A stretch of 64,000 nt of DNA from Saprospiraceae bacterium (GCA_028279185.1 JANQSS010000027.1:124001-188000), one strand, 5' to 3'. Positions 1 to 9,464 are shown, counted from the first letter of the stretch. The notes: generated by a model from the sequence alone, not told the origin. Numbers and translations: made by a program.

Positions 1-2496
1 GTTATTCGGAGTAAATACATTCGGCAAATCATATTCCGGACAAGTTTCGGCACAAACGATGGATGAAAATGGACCAATATTTCCATTTATGTCTATCGAG
101 CGAATTAAATAGCAGCCGCTTTCCTCCGGGTCAACCTCGTGGGTATAACTTCTGATTTCCAATCCTTCTAAACTCGCGACGAGTTGTGTATCATTTGTTA
201 AGTTCGATATGAAAAAGATCTCCGTTACTCCTATGTCCATTGAATCCAAACAGCCACCTCCGCCAAAATGCCATGTAAGAAAATCAATGAAGTCGTCTAT
301 CGGCTCTTCCAGGTTTTCCGAGCAATTATTTTCAACCACTAAGAAAGGCTGACAAGGCGGTATGGAATCAACCGGGATAGCACAGTCGATTTGAGACAGA
401 TTTTCCAGTGGACTCACAATATCGGATAATCCATAAGACCCCACCGTTTTAACGTAGTAGCAATATTCACGATCATTTTCTAAAGGCAGGTCTATATAAA
501 ATGAGTCCATAGTTATCGCGATGGAATCGAATAGTCCTGTAGTAGCATTTTCCCGATACACGACGTGATGCTGTACAAACCAGGGTACTTCAAAAGACCA
601 ATTTAACTGTGCTCTTCTGTCTGACCCAACAACATCTAAGTATACGCTGGAGGCGCTTTGGCTTAGTCCAAAAACTGAACTTAAATCCGTAGCAAAAAAT
701 TCCAGGGCATATGTGTAGCCCTTACTTTCTGTATTTATATTAGCATCTACATATTCACGAATTTGGACTAATTCAGCAAAAGTCAACGCGTCGAAAACAG
801 CTCCAGGAACTTGTGCAAATAACGAAGTTCCGATGCCATCTGATCGAAGTAATCGATATCGATATGGTCCAGGATTCTCAACGGTGTCCAGATCTTGGGC
901 CAAGGGAGGAACCCACCTGATGGTTATTTGACCGGAAGTTGCATTCGTCTCATCCACGGTGACGTGTGTGATCAAGGGCAGATCTCGGGAAACCTGGAGG
1001 CAAATTTCGTCTGATGGCAGGCCCTGAACTCGGTTGAATATATTCCCACCTGGAGAAATTTGCGCAAACTCCGCAGTTACACGATAACAATAGGTTACAC
1101 CCCTTTCCACATTCTCATCAAGATAGCCGTATCGATTACCCACTCTGTCGGTAATCTGAAAAGCAATCGGCACATATCCGTAAGAAGTAAGATCTGTTCC
1201 ACATGTATCGATGTCGACCGTTGTCGGGATCAATGCCCTCCATATTGTGAAACCTCGAAAGAAGTCTCGAGCGGTTGTTTCGCAGGTGTATGGACTATCC
1301 CAAGCAAGTTGAATGGCCGGTCCGGCTGATACGGCATCCAAATTTTGAGGAGCTGGTCCACTCACATGAATGCGCAATTCGTGCAAATCTACAAGGCCAG
1401 ATGTATCAAATTCGTTTCGGAAAAAATCATCTTCTGCTTTAAAGACGGCAGAATAGTCGTTTTTAACGATATGGTCGCATGTCGTATTCCAAAGAAATTG
1501 CCCAGTCAATGGTTTGGGTTGGTAACCCGAGTCAACCGTCAATTGGGCCGTCGGCGGTGTGACGATAAATGGGCCTCCAGAAGCAGAAAGCCGAACGCGT
1601 TGACCCAAATCAGGATCTTCGACTACAATATCTCGTAGGATTGTTTCTCCGGCCACAACACAGATTCTATCATCAGCTAGAACGACGGGAGGGCGATTGT
1701 CACATTGTTCTACGGTGATTTGCATATCGCGAATTATCGTATTGATAAGTACACCATTTCGATACTCCTTAATTAAAATGGCAATGTTGTATTCACCGGC
1801 ACGTTGAGGTGCATCCCAAATAAATTCACCATTCAATTCATTAAAGAATACTTGATTTTCGGGGCCAGGACTTATAGAAGACGGAAGAACATATTCAGGG
1901 ACAGGGTCTCCGGGACCATTCAGAGGGGTTATTAACTCAAATGAAAGACTATCGTCATCAGGGTCATACGCTCCCGGTAAATGTACAAATCGTTGCCCTA
2001 CACATGCCTTGTCAATGGGTTGCGTTTGGAATTGTGCCGATTTATTCCTCCCTTGAAACTGCGGGTTCAGAAAAGTAATCGTTGTTTCAATATAGAATTT
2101 AACTGAAAGTGAATTCGAATTATTGATATTTAAGATGTTGCCAACCCGATTGGGATCTTGCATGGACATCGTATAGGTAGAACGACCTGGATAGGTGTGG
2201 CTTCCTTTATAGGTATTGTATTTGACATCACCCGGAAGAATTTCTCCTTGTCCGTTTCCATTTGTTCGTGGCAAGCGACTGGAAGTACCGTCACCCCAAA
2301 AAATCGTTAATGAGTCCCGATCAGCCGGCTCACTGCTGGCTTTGGTATAGGTCGTTATGGTCGCTTCGATCGTTAGATCACCTGTTTGGACATAGGTTAT
2401 TTCGCCCGCGCGGTTATGTGTTGCCATGAGAAGGGTGATCATGGACAAAACTGATCCCAATGTCAATAGAAAACGAAGTAAGCCTCGATTCAACAC
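1..2496 (-). CDS. Secreted multidomain protein, T9SS type B (CHU_C-type) cargo, cut by the left edge
   Basis: The frame is open for 832 codons and runs off position 1. No ATG lies before the hydrophobic signal segment, so the start is a GTG at 2496 (or TTG at 2493), giving a signal peptide of about 25 residues ending near LLMA. The N-terminal part after the signal reads THNRAGEITY, typical of large Bacteroidota proteins that end in the gliding-motility-associated C-terminal domain. The middle holds Ig/cadherin-like and fibronectin-III-like stretches. The last visible residues are LPNVFTPNN, which match the opening of a T9SS type B sorting domain, so only that domain is missing. The expected role is an exported surface or adhesin-like protein. 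The exact function is unknown. Confidence 0.8.
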   Translation of the reverse strand, partial: MLNRGLLRFLLTLGSVLSMITLLMATHNRAGEITYVQTGDLTIEATITTYTKASSEPADRDSLTIFWGDGTSSRLPRTNGNGQGEILPGDVKYNTYKGSHTYPGRSTYTMSMQDPNRVGNILNINNSNSLSVKFYIETTITFLNPQFQGRNKSAQFQTQPIDKACVGQRFVHLPGAYDPDDDSLSFELITPLNGPGDPVPEYVLPSSISPGPENQVFFNELNGEFIWDAPQRAGEYNIAILIKEYRNGVLINTIIRDMQITVEQCDNRPPVVLADDRICVVAGETILRDIVVEDPDLGQRVRLSASGGPFIVTPPTAQLTVDSGYQPKPLTGQFLWNTTCDHIVKNDYSAVFKAEDDFFRNEFDTSGLVDLHELRIHVSGPAPQNLDAVSAGPAIQLAWDSPYTCETTARDFFRGFTIWRALIPTTVDIDTCGTDLTSYGYVPIAFQITDRVGNRYGYLDENVERGVTYCYRVTAEFAQISPGGNIFNRVQGLPSDEICLQVSRDLPLITHVTVDETNATSGQITIRWVPPLAQDLDTVENPGPYRYRLLRSDGIGTSLFAQVPGAVFDALTFAELVQIREYVDANINTESKGYTYALEFFATDLSSVFGLSQSASSVYLDVVGSDRRAQLNWSFEVPWFVQHHVVYRENATTGLFDSIAITMDSFYIDLPLENDREYCYYVKTVGSYGLSDIVSPLENLSQIDCAIPVDSIPPCQPFLVVENNCSENLEEPIDDFIDFLTWHFGGGGCLDSMDIGVTEIFFISNLTNDTQLVASLEGLEIRSYTHEVDPEESGCYLIRSIDINGNIGPFSSIVCAETCPEYDLPNVFTPNN

Positions 2497-2511
2497 AAAA
2501 ATTTCTTTAGT

Positions 2512-2540
2512 CTAAGGTACAATATAAACGATGCATGCAA
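2512..2540 (-). promoter_or_regulatory. Candidate Bacteroidota promoter of the left-edge secreted protein
   Basis: On the minus strand TTG (2540-2538) is followed after 18 bases by TACCTTAG (2519-2512), one mismatch from the TAnnTTTG -7 consensus. The start codon at 2496 lies 15 bases further on. The match is by eye only. Confidence 0.42.
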
Positions 2541-2618
2541 CCAAAGCGTGTGTTGCATCATGAATCGAATTCCATATGAATATGGGTAAAAGAATTACGA
2601 GATCTTCTCGCTGGATTT

Positions 2619-3515
2619 TCATCGCTTACTTTGTTGGGCAACTTTATGGATTTCGCCCAAGCAATTGGCTAAACTTCGCCTCCAATGCGGAATGCGATAT
2701 TCCGTTAGGAATGCCCGAATTTTACCTTTGTTTAAAACACTAAAATGTGGTCTTGCCGCGGGTCGCGCATATGCAGTTGAAGGCACGGGTGTTACGTCCA
2801 TTTTAATACCTGAAAGCTCGAAAATTGCAATCGCAAAATCGTACCAGGTGCACACACCTTCATTGCTGAAGTTGTAGATGCCGTATTCTTCTTGCTCAAC
2901 CTGTCCGGCAAAATATTTGTCTATAATTTGCCCCGTTGATCTTGCGATGTCAATTGCATATGTCGGACTGCCGATCTGGTCGTCAACAACAGTTAATCGA
3001 TCATATTTTTTGGATAACGACAACATGGTGTTCACAAAGTTCTTACCTTTTGCATCGTACACCCAAGAAGTGCGAATAATAAAGTGTCTCTTACTAATTT
3101 TTCGAATACTGTCTTCACCTAAAAGTTTAGTTCTTGCATACACAGACTTCGGTGATGTCTCATCGGTCTCAAGCAAGGGCCTATTCTCATTATTGTGGTA
3201 GACATAGTCTGACGAATAGTGAAGGATGGGTATGGTATGTTCATTGCAATATTCAGCCATGTATGTACAAGCAATAGTATTTATTTGTTCGGCAATTTCG
3301 TAGTCCTCTTCTGCTTGATCAACTTTGGTATAGGCTGCAGCATTCACTAAAAAATCTGGATTGAATGACGAAAGAATCGGATATATTTCCGAGGGTTTTG
3401 ATAAGTCCAGGGCCATCCGGTCCAGAAAAAAACACTTGTAGTTCTTATTATTCAATACTTGATTTAAGCTTCGACCTACTTGACCATTTGCACCTGTAAT
3501 CACTATTTTTTTCAT
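2619..3515 (-). CDS. rfbD: dTDP-4-dehydrorhamnose reductase
   Basis: This 298-residue short-chain (extended) dehydrogenase would reduce dTDP-4-dehydro-L-rhamnose to dTDP-L-rhamnose, the last step of rhamnose donor synthesis, in the cytoplasm. The NAD(P)-binding motif TGANGQVGRS is at residues 8-17, VNAAAYTKVDQAE follows at about 57-69, and the catalytic YARTK (Y and K four apart) sits near residue 128. Length fits RfbD/RmlD. It starts with ATG five bases after the rfbC stop, so the two are co-transcribed. rfbA and rfbB are not in the window. The product probably feeds surface polysaccharide or glycoprotein glycan. Confidence 0.93.
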   Translation of the reverse strand: MKKIVITGANGQVGRSLNQVLNNKNYKCFFLDRMALDLSKPSEIYPILSSFNPDFLVNAAAYTKVDQAEEDYEIAEQINTIACTYMAEYCNEHTIPILHYSSDYVYHNNENRPLLETDETSPKSVYARTKLLGEDSIRKISKRHFIIRTSWVYDAKGKNFVNTMLSLSKKYDRLTVVDDQIGSPTYAIDIARSTGQIIDKYFAGQVEQEEYGIYNFSNEGVCTWYDFAIAIFELSGIKMDVTPVPSTAYARPAARPHFSVLNKGKIRAFLTEYRIPHWRRSLANCLGEIHKVAQQSKR

Positions 3516-3520
3516 AGTGC

Positions 3521-4078
3521 TTATTCCTCCAATTTATATGGTCGATGACTTCCCAAAGGTGGAAGGCTTTTATCCTTTTCAGATAATTCAACCTTATTTA
3601 GATCAAATTGCCAGTCAATATTAAGTTGATCATCATTGAAATACACACCACCTTCATGGGCTTTAGAATAATAGTTGTCGCATTTGTAGGAAAATATTGC
3701 GGTATCGCTGAGAACAACATATCCATGAGCAAAACCGCGAGGCACATACATTTGTTTTTTATTTTCACCAGTCAGGCGCACAGAATAGGTTTTGCCAAAA
3801 GTAGGGGATTTGGGACGAATGTCGACGACAACGTCCAATACTTCACCACTGACTACTCGAACCAATTTGGCCTGTCCGAATGGCGGGATCTGGTAGTGTA
3901 ACCCACGCAGAACACCTTTTGAAGAATACGCCTCATTATCTTGAACAAACGGCACTTGTGCGATATGCTCGGGCCACTTGCTCGCATTAAATGATTCGAA
4001 AAAGTAACCGCGATCATCATTGAACACTTTTGGTTCGATGACGAATAAATCCGCTATCCCTGTATCAATTATCTTCAT
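3521..4078 (-). CDS. rfbC: dTDP-4-dehydrorhamnose 3,5-epimerase
   Basis: The 185-residue protein has the RmlC cupin fold signature. It opens with DLFVIEPKVFNDDRGYFFE and contains NEAYSSKGVLRGLHYQ, which carries the catalytic-region histidine, then VPRGFAHGYVVLS. It epimerises C3 and C5 of dTDP-4-dehydro-6-deoxyglucose before reduction by RfbD, encoded just downstream. The ATG at 4078 lies 18 bases after the der stop, so der-rfbC-rfbD look like one transcription unit. Length is normal for the family. Confidence 0.95.
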   Translation of the reverse strand: MKIIDTGIADLFVIEPKVFNDDRGYFFESFNASKWPEHIAQVPFVQDNEAYSSKGVLRGLHYQIPPFGQAKLVRVVSGEVLDVVVDIRPKSPTFGKTYSVRLTGENKKQMYVPRGFAHGYVVLSDTAIFSYKCDNYYSKAHEGGVYFNDDQLNIDWQFDLNKVELSEKDKSLPPLGSHRPYKLEE

Positions 4079-4096
4079 ATCTCAAAGACTAAAATT

Positions 4097-5404
4097 TTAC
4101 TTCTTTCTAAAAAATATACTTACCGGAACACCGGAAAAGTCCGCTTGTTTTCGAATATAATTTTCCAGATAGTTTCTGTAAGAATCTTTTACATATTCTG
4201 GATAATTACAAAAGAATGCAAATGCGGGATATCGCATTGGAAGTTGTGTCACATATTTAATTTTTATAAATTTTCCTTTATGTGACGGCGGATTGTGTCG
4301 TGCAACAGCATCCTCCAGCCATTCATTCAACGTTGATGTTTTTATACGACGACTTCGATTTTTATATACTTTGATAGCTGCATCAGCAGCCTTGTAAATA
4401 CGCTGTTTCTCAAGGGCAGACATGAAAATTATTGGCACGTCGTTCATCGGTGCCAACTTATTTTTTATCTTCTGTTCCATATCTCGAGCGGTGTTAGTTT
4501 CTTTATCCTGCGTATCCCATTTATTTACGAGCACGACTACCCCCTTTTTTCGATCTACCGCCAGTTTGAAAATACTCATATCCTGGGATTCGATCCCAGT
4601 GTTTGCATCGATCAACAAAAAACAAACATCGCTTTCTTCCAAAGATCGTATTGCGCGCATGACAGAATAAAACTCCAAATTCTCGTGCACTTTCGCTTTT
4701 TTTCGAATGCCGGCCGTGTCAATCAAAATAAAGTGTTTCCCAAATTTGTTGTATGTACTATGAATACTATCGCGCGTGGTACCGGCTATATCGGTAACTA
4801 AGTTTCGATTATCGTCGAGTAAGGCGTTTATAAATGTTGATTTTCCAACATTGGGTTGACCTAAAATGGCAAATTTTGGTATATCGTCCTCTTCATCATT
4901 TTCTTCATAAGTAGGAAGGTGCTCCACGATTGCATCCATTATTTCTCCCGTACCGCTTCCAGAAATGCTGCTGATAAAATGTACATCTTCAAATCCTAGT
5001 CCCCAGAATTCGTTTGCAGCCAACTGACGGGATGAATTATCCACTTTGTTCACAGCCACAACGACAGGCCGGTCAGAACGTCGAAGCATTTGGGTAATCT
5101 CCTCATCCAAATCTGTGATACCGGTCGTAACATCAACCACAAAGACAATTACTGTGGCCTCTTCAATCGCAATAAGCACTTGTTCACGAATGGCAGCCTC
5201 AAATACATCGTCACTGTTTTTGACAAATCCACCTGTATCCACCACTGAAAAAGTCTTACCATTCCAGTCACTGGTGCCGTATATACGGTCACGTGTTACC
5301 CCACTGATATTATCGACAATGGCTTGTCGACCCCCAATCAGACGGTTGAAAAAAGTGGATTTTCCAACATTAGGGCGACCAACAATAGCTACAAGACTTC
5401 CCAT
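4097..5404 (-). CDS. der: Ribosome assembly GTPase Der (EngA)
   Basis: Der is a double GTPase that helps assemble the 50S subunit. Two G domains are visible: GRPNVGKSTFF near the N-terminus with DTGGF as G3 and NKVD as G4, and GQPNVGKSTFI about 180 residues later with DTAG and NKWD. A KH-like C-terminal domain follows. The ATG at 5404 gives 435 residues, the usual size. A GTG 54 bases upstream would add an unconserved leader and would place a -7-like box inside the gene, so it was not chosen. Divergent from yebC and first in a unit with rfbC-rfbD. Confidence 0.95.
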   Translation of the reverse strand: MGSLVAIVGRPNVGKSTFFNRLIGGRQAIVDNISGVTRDRIYGTSDWNGKTFSVVDTGGFVKNSDDVFEAAIREQVLIAIEEATVIVFVVDVTTGITDLDEEITQMLRRSDRPVVVAVNKVDNSSRQLAANEFWGLGFEDVHFISSISGSGTGEIMDAIVEHLPTYEENDEEDDIPKFAILGQPNVGKSTFINALLDDNRNLVTDIAGTTRDSIHSTYNKFGKHFILIDTAGIRKKAKVHENLEFYSVMRAIRSLEESDVCFLLIDANTGIESQDMSIFKLAVDRKKGVVVLVNKWDTQDKETNTARDMEQKIKNKLAPMNDVPIIFMSALEKQRIYKAADAAIKVYKNRSRRIKTSTLNEWLEDAVARHNPPSHKGKFIKIKYVTQLPMRYPAFAFFCNYPEYVKDSYRNYLENYIRKQADFSGVPVSIFFRKK

Positions 5405-5413
5405 AATCGAGGA

Positions 5414-5421
5414 CAAAAGTA
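5414..5421 (-). promoter_or_regulatory. Candidate -7 box for der
   Basis: The minus strand reads TACTTTTG, a full match to TAnnTTTG, nine bases before the ATG at 5404. It would give a very short leader and supports that ATG over the upstream GTG. No clear -33 TTG is at the usual distance. Confidence 0.42.
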
Positions 5422-5540
5422 AGCATTTACAGGGTAGGAGAGCACTTGCGTCTCGCACAGTTAGTAACCCATTAGACCATCAAATTATACTCCAATTTTG
5501 AACGTATCCAATTACTTATTTTTACTCAAAATTTCACGAC

Positions 5541-6266
5541 ATGGGTAGAGCGTTTGAGTATAGAAAGGCGACTAAGTTTGCGCGATGGAATAAAATGGCA
5601 AAAGAATTTACCAAAGCCGGTCGGCAAATAACCATAGCGGTAAAGGCTGCCGGGCCGGATCCCGATTCCAACTCACTTTTGCGGCGGGCCATACAAAATG
5701 CAAAAGCCGTTCAAATGCCTAAAGATCGCATCGAAGCAGCCATTAAAAAGGCATCGGACCGCGATACAAGTAATTTTGAAGAGGTGACTTATGAGGGTAT
5801 GGCACCTCATGGAGTAGCAATTCTAGTCGAAGCGGCAACGGATAATCCGACGCGAACTGTTGCAAATGTCCGCTCGTACTTTCGCAAAACAGGTGGTTCC
5901 CTTGGAACCTCAGGAATGCACGACTTCCTTTTTGATCGAAAAGGTGTTTTCTACGTAAAGAGGGAAACCGTTGAGGATATTGAATCGGCCGAATTAGAAC
6001 TCATTGACTTTGATTTGGAAAAAATTGAAGAGGAGGTAGTCGAAGAAGTGGATTTCTACGTGTTTTACTGTGAGTTTCCTTCATTCGGAAACTTGCAAGA
6101 GGGCTTAGATAAAAACGATATGAAGGTCGAAAAATCCGAACTCGTCCGAATCCCAAAATTTTTCAAGGAAGGATTGACAGATGAACAAGTGGATGAAGTT
6201 TTGGAACTCATTGATAAGCTGGAAGAAGACGATGACGTCACGAATGTGTTTCATAACCTGGAATAG
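5541..6266 (+). CDS. YebC/PmpR family protein
   Basis: The 241-residue protein matches the YebC/TACO1 family along its length. It begins MGRAFEYRKATKFARW, a Bacteroidota variant of MAGHSKW, and has NSLLRRAIQNAKAVQMPKDRIEAAIKKA, TYEGMAPHGVAILVE and NVRSYFRKTGGSLGTSG. Members are described either as DNA-binding regulators or as translation factors that relieve ribosome stalling, so the name 'transcriptional regulator' should be used with care. It is transcribed alone, divergently from der. Confidence 0.93.
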   Translation: MGRAFEYRKATKFARWNKMAKEFTKAGRQITIAVKAAGPDPDSNSLLRRAIQNAKAVQMPKDRIEAAIKKASDRDTSNFEEVTYEGMAPHGVAILVEAATDNPTRTVANVRSYFRKTGGSLGTSGMHDFLFDRKGVFYVKRETVEDIESAELELIDFDLEKIEEEVVEEVDFYVFYCEFPSFGNLQEGLDKNDMKVEKSELVRIPKFFKEGLTDEQVDEVLELIDKLEEDDDVTNVFHNLE

Positions 6267-6396
6267 GCAACATTAATTTTCGTTCCTGAATGACCCAATT
6301 TGTATATTTAAAAAATAGGTGTAGCATCTTTAACCGGCTCAAACTCAATCACTCGACCGAAAGAATCAGCGATCAGGCACTCCCTTAACCCTTGTT

Positions 6397-7275
6397 TCAA
6401 TATCCAAAGCGGCGTAACATATTTTCATCGTCTCTCCAATTCTTTTTCACTTTCACATGTAATTCAAGGTAGACTTTGGCATCAAGAAAATTTTCGATTT
6501 TTTTTCTGGCTTCTGTACCTAATTTTTTTATAGCCGCCCCCCCTTTACCTATAATAATGCCTTTTTGAGTTTTACGACTAACAAAAATTAATGCCGCAAT
6601 TCGGGTAATAGTTTCTTCTTCTTGATAAGCTTCGATGACCACTTCACTTGCATATGGGATCTCCTGCCTAAATTGGAGTAGGATTTCTTCTCTAATAATT
6701 TCCGTAACAAAAAATCGTTCAGGTCGATCTGTTAGTTGATCTTTTGGATAATAAGCAGGACCAGGCGGAAGACTTTTTACAATGAAATTGAACAATTCAT
6801 CTGTATTGATGCCATCACGAGCGCTGATTGTAAAAGTGTTTTCAAATGAGACGATGTCCGCCCAATGCGAAATTATTTTATCTATATGCTCAGATTCCAT
6901 TCGGTCCATCTTATTAACAACAAGGATTTTTGGCGCCTGCAAATTATGGAGCCGCTGAATTAGATTTTCCTGGGGATTCAAATCATCTCGATCATCGGTC
7001 ATGAGAAGTAAGACATCGGCATCTTCAAAGCTCGAATACGCACTGCTATTCAATGAACGATGTAATTCATACCCGGGATCTCGCACGATGCCTGGAGTAT
7101 CGGAAAACACGATTTGATATTCCTCTTCACTTATGACAGCAAGAATTCGATGTCTTGTTGTCTGTGGTTTATGTGTTACTATGGCCATTTTTTGACCAAT
7201 GAATCGATTTATTAAAGTGGACTTTCCGACATTTGGACGACCTATAATATTCACAAAACCAGATTTGTGCGCCAT
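6397..7275 (-). CDS. era: GTPase Era
   Basis: Era binds the 3' end of 16S rRNA during 30S maturation. The 292-residue product has G1 GRPNVGKSTLIN at residues 12-23, G3 DTPGI, G4 NKMD and a C-terminal KH domain with GIIIGKGGAAIKKLG. Length is normal. The ATG at 7275 is preceded by a -7-like box only four bases upstream. The downstream neighbour on the same strand (from 7882) ends 28 bases before this start, so a shared transcript is also possible. Confidence 0.96.
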   Translation of the reverse strand: MAHKSGFVNIIGRPNVGKSTLINRFIGQKMAIVTHKPQTTRHRILAVISEEEYQIVFSDTPGIVRDPGYELHRSLNSSAYSSFEDADVLLLMTDDRDDLNPQENLIQRLHNLQAPKILVVNKMDRMESEHIDKIISHWADIVSFENTFTISARDGINTDELFNFIVKSLPPGPAYYPKDQLTDRPERFFVTEIIREEILLQFRQEIPYASEVVIEAYQEEETITRIAALIFVSRKTQKGIIIGKGGAAIKKLGTEARKKIENFLDAKVYLELHVKVKKNWRDDENMLRRFGY

Positions 7276-7279
7276 AGGT

Positions 7280-7287
7280 CAAAGATA
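7280..7287 (-). promoter_or_regulatory. Candidate -7 box abutting the era start codon
   Basis: The minus strand reads TATCTTTG, a full TAnnTTTG match, and only four bases (ACCT) separate it from the ATG at 7275. If used, the mRNA would be leaderless or nearly so. No good -33 element is at the usual spacing. Confidence 0.35.
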
Positions 7288-7303
7288 CATGAACGTAAGC
7301 AAA

Positions 7304-7882
7304 TTAATCGGTGAGGTAAGGTGCAAGTAAATGCCTGTCAATTAATAGGGCTAATTGTTCAGGTTTGTATTTTCGCCAATTGAAATTTTGAAAGGGCACG
7401 CCCAACGAAACAAATTGTCCGAGGCCTTGCTCCTGGAATTCTCGAAAAACATGATCAAGCATATTAACCAAAACAAACCAGCCGTGCGCCTCTGCTATTT
7501 CTTCTTGCAATTCGACGTAGTAATCCTCGTCACCTGCGTGAAAATTCAATACGTTTTCACAAACGACCATGAATTTACTTATACCTGAGAACTGCAGCTT
7601 ATCAATAATGTTGTTTTTAAGAAACATAATATCGTTTTGTATACAATCATTCCATTCGCCTATAAGCTCGATGATCGCATATCGTTGATCATAATCTGCA
7701 AATAATAGTTTAGCAAATAGAGTAGGAGAACCGAATTCGTCCCATTGCGGATGTATCAAATAATTATATATCTTATTTGAATATTCAAATTCACTATACG
7801 TACGACCGAAGAAGGGTGATTGATCATCTTCCGCCGCGACATATTGATGCCGCCAATGATAGTATGGTTCAATATTATGCAA
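7304..7882 (-). CDS. Conserved Bacteroidota protein of unknown function
   Basis: This 192-residue soluble protein is rich in aromatic and acidic residues, with no signal peptide or membrane segment. Recognisable stretches are PYYHWRHQYVAAEDDQSPFFGR, PQWDEFGSPTLFAKLLFADYD, IELIGEWND and the C-terminal NWRKYKPEQLALLIDRHL. I recognise the type as a hypothetical protein common in the phylum, but no function is known to me. The only available start near the N-terminus is a TTG at 7882, because an in-frame TAA lies six codons upstream and the next Met is internal. It reads in the same direction as era, 28 bases away. Confidence 0.8.
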   Translation of the reverse strand: MHNIEPYYHWRHQYVAAEDDQSPFFGRTYSEFEYSNKIYNYLIHPQWDEFGSPTLFAKLLFADYDQRYAIIELIGEWNDCIQNDIMFLKNNIIDKLQFSGISKFMVVCENVLNFHAGDEDYYVELQEEIAEAHGWFVLVNMLDHVFREFQEQGLGQFVSLGVPFQNFNWRKYKPEQLALLIDRHLLAPYLTD

Positions 7883-8042
7883 ATGCCTTAACTCTAATGA
7901 TTACCGGTTAAAATGAATCGAGCACATTGAAATCATGCAACTAAAACACCTTGTGTCAGAGCATAGTTTCAATTTTAGTACATGCTGCTATTCATAAAAC
8001 AAACATTATCTTCAAAACGTAATTTACTTACTTTTCGGATAT

Positions 8043-8558
8043 ATGGCACACAAAAAAATATTATTCACGGGACCGGAGTGCAGTGGTAAGACGACTAGTG
8101 CTTTGTACGCTGCGAGCCAATGGAATGCAGCCTTTGTGCCTGAGTATGCCCGATATTTCTTAGAAAATAGTGAAGGCCTATACGAAGAAAAGGACCTGAG
8201 AACAATAGCACGCGGTCAGATTCGAGCCGAGCTAATGGCTGAACGAATTCATGAAATCATTGTATGTGACACGTCGTTATTAGTGATTGACATTTGGATG
8301 TTGGAAAGATTTGGCATGTCTCTTTGGAGTGATGAGTTTCAACCATCTCATATGACTTCATACGATCAAGTCTATCTATGCAAACCTGATTTCCCTTGGG
8401 AGTTTGACTCATTACGTGAGAATGAACATGACCGGCTGAGACTCTGGAGGCTTTACGAAATGGCGTTGATCAAGATGGAGGTTCCTATTATCCATTTAAG
8501 TGGAGATTTAAGCCAAAGAAAACAGATAATATTAAAGAACTCCTTAATTTCGACTTGA
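8043..8558 (+). CDS. NadR-like P-loop nucleotide kinase (AAA_28 type)
   Basis: The 171-residue protein has a Walker A GPECSGKTT at residues 10-18 followed by a short kinase fold with PEYARYFLE and the acidic DTSLLVIDIWM. This matches the stand-alone kinase domain of NadR, which phosphorylates nicotinamide riboside. Many Bacteroidota carry this domain without the NadR adenylyltransferase, as here. The substrate is inferred from family membership and not proven. The gene starts with ATG after an AT-rich leader and is followed 33 bases later by a sulfotransferase gene. Confidence 0.75.
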   Translation: MAHKKILFTGPECSGKTTSALYAASQWNAAFVPEYARYFLENSEGLYEEKDLRTIARGQIRAELMAERIHEIIVCDTSLLVIDIWMLERFGMSLWSDEFQPSHMTSYDQVYLCKPDFPWEFDSLRENEHDRLRLWRLYEMALIKMEVPIIHLSGDLSQRKQIILKNSLIST

Positions 8559-8591
8559 AATCTTCTTGCCAGATTCTGTAGGAATTGCCAA

Positions 8592-9464
8592 ATGAGTATC
8601 GTGAATCGATTTATTGGATTTATGAGTCCCCCATACTATGTGCATGTGGGTGAGGAGCGATTCTTTGATTTACGTAGAATTAAGTTGTGTCGATTGACAC
8701 CTACTCTATTTATCGTTGGAGCGCAAAAAAGCGGAACAAGTAGTCTTCATGCTTACCTGGATCAGCATCCGGAAATATTCATGACCAAACCATTAAAGGA
8801 ACCCGGTTACTATGTGCCATGGCCAATAATTAAGTCGTATTACGAAAACAAAAATACACGCTTTATATCACGCAGTGATTTGTTGCGACGCGGTATGCTC
8901 GCTGGTTATAACGATGAAAAGATAATTGGAGAATCGTCAACATTTTATACAAATGGAGATTATAATATTTCGGAAAATGCGTTCAAAAAGAATAATATTT
9001 CTATCGATGATGTGAAAATTATATACTTGATGAAAAACCCAATTGAACGCATCATTTCACATTACTTACACGCGTTACGTAACAATAATTTTGAAGGTGA
9101 CATAAATAAATTTGTGGAGACAAACCCAGAAGCCATCGGAATATCTTGTTATGGCAAGCAAATTGAAACGTATTATTCTTATTTGAGCACTGGGCAAATC
9201 CTTCTGCTGAATTTTGATACGCTAATTCATCATACACAAAAGGTTATGAATCGTGTTTATGATTTTTTAGGTGTAAGTGATTTTGAGCATGATGGCTTTG
9301 AGGTTTTTAATGCTTCTCCAGCTAGCCAAGAAAAACATCGCAATCAAATCATGTTCTCGGACAAAAGTAAAACCACAATACAAAAGGCATTGCTGGAAGA
9401 CTACCAAATATTGAAAAAAATCATGCATGCCGTTCCATGGTCATTGGAACGCCTGTTTGATTAA
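8592..9464 (+). CDS. Sulfotransferase family protein
   Basis: The 290-residue protein resembles PAPS-dependent carbohydrate sulfotransferases. The 5'-phosphosulfate loop is AQKSGTSSL at residues 44-52, and the 3'-phosphate-binding segment is YLMKNPIERIISHY around residues 145-158, with Arg153 and Ser156 in the expected places. A His/Lys-rich PLKEPGYY follows the first motif, as in heparan-sulfate-type enzymes. There is no signal peptide, so it acts in the cytosol, perhaps on a surface-glycan precursor. The acceptor is unknown. The gene is probably co-transcribed with the kinase upstream. The family is patchy in Bacteroidota and may be transferred. Confidence 0.82.
   Translation: MSIVNRFIGFMSPPYYVHVGEERFFDLRRIKLCRLTPTLFIVGAQKSGTSSLHAYLDQHPEIFMTKPLKEPGYYVPWPIIKSYYENKNTRFISRSDLLRRGMLAGYNDEKIIGESSTFYTNGDYNISENAFKKNNISIDDVKIIYLMKNPIERIISHYLHALRNNNFEGDINKFVETNPEAIGISCYGKQIETYYSYLSTGQILLLNFDTLIHHTQKVMNRVYDFLGVSDFEHDGFEVFNASPASQEKHRNQIMFSDKSKTTIQKALLEDYQILKKIMHAVPWSLERLFD

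Noticed and set aside
5405..5458. Extended N-terminus for Der
   Set aside because: It would begin at GTG, add residues that are not conserved, and include the likely promoter box.
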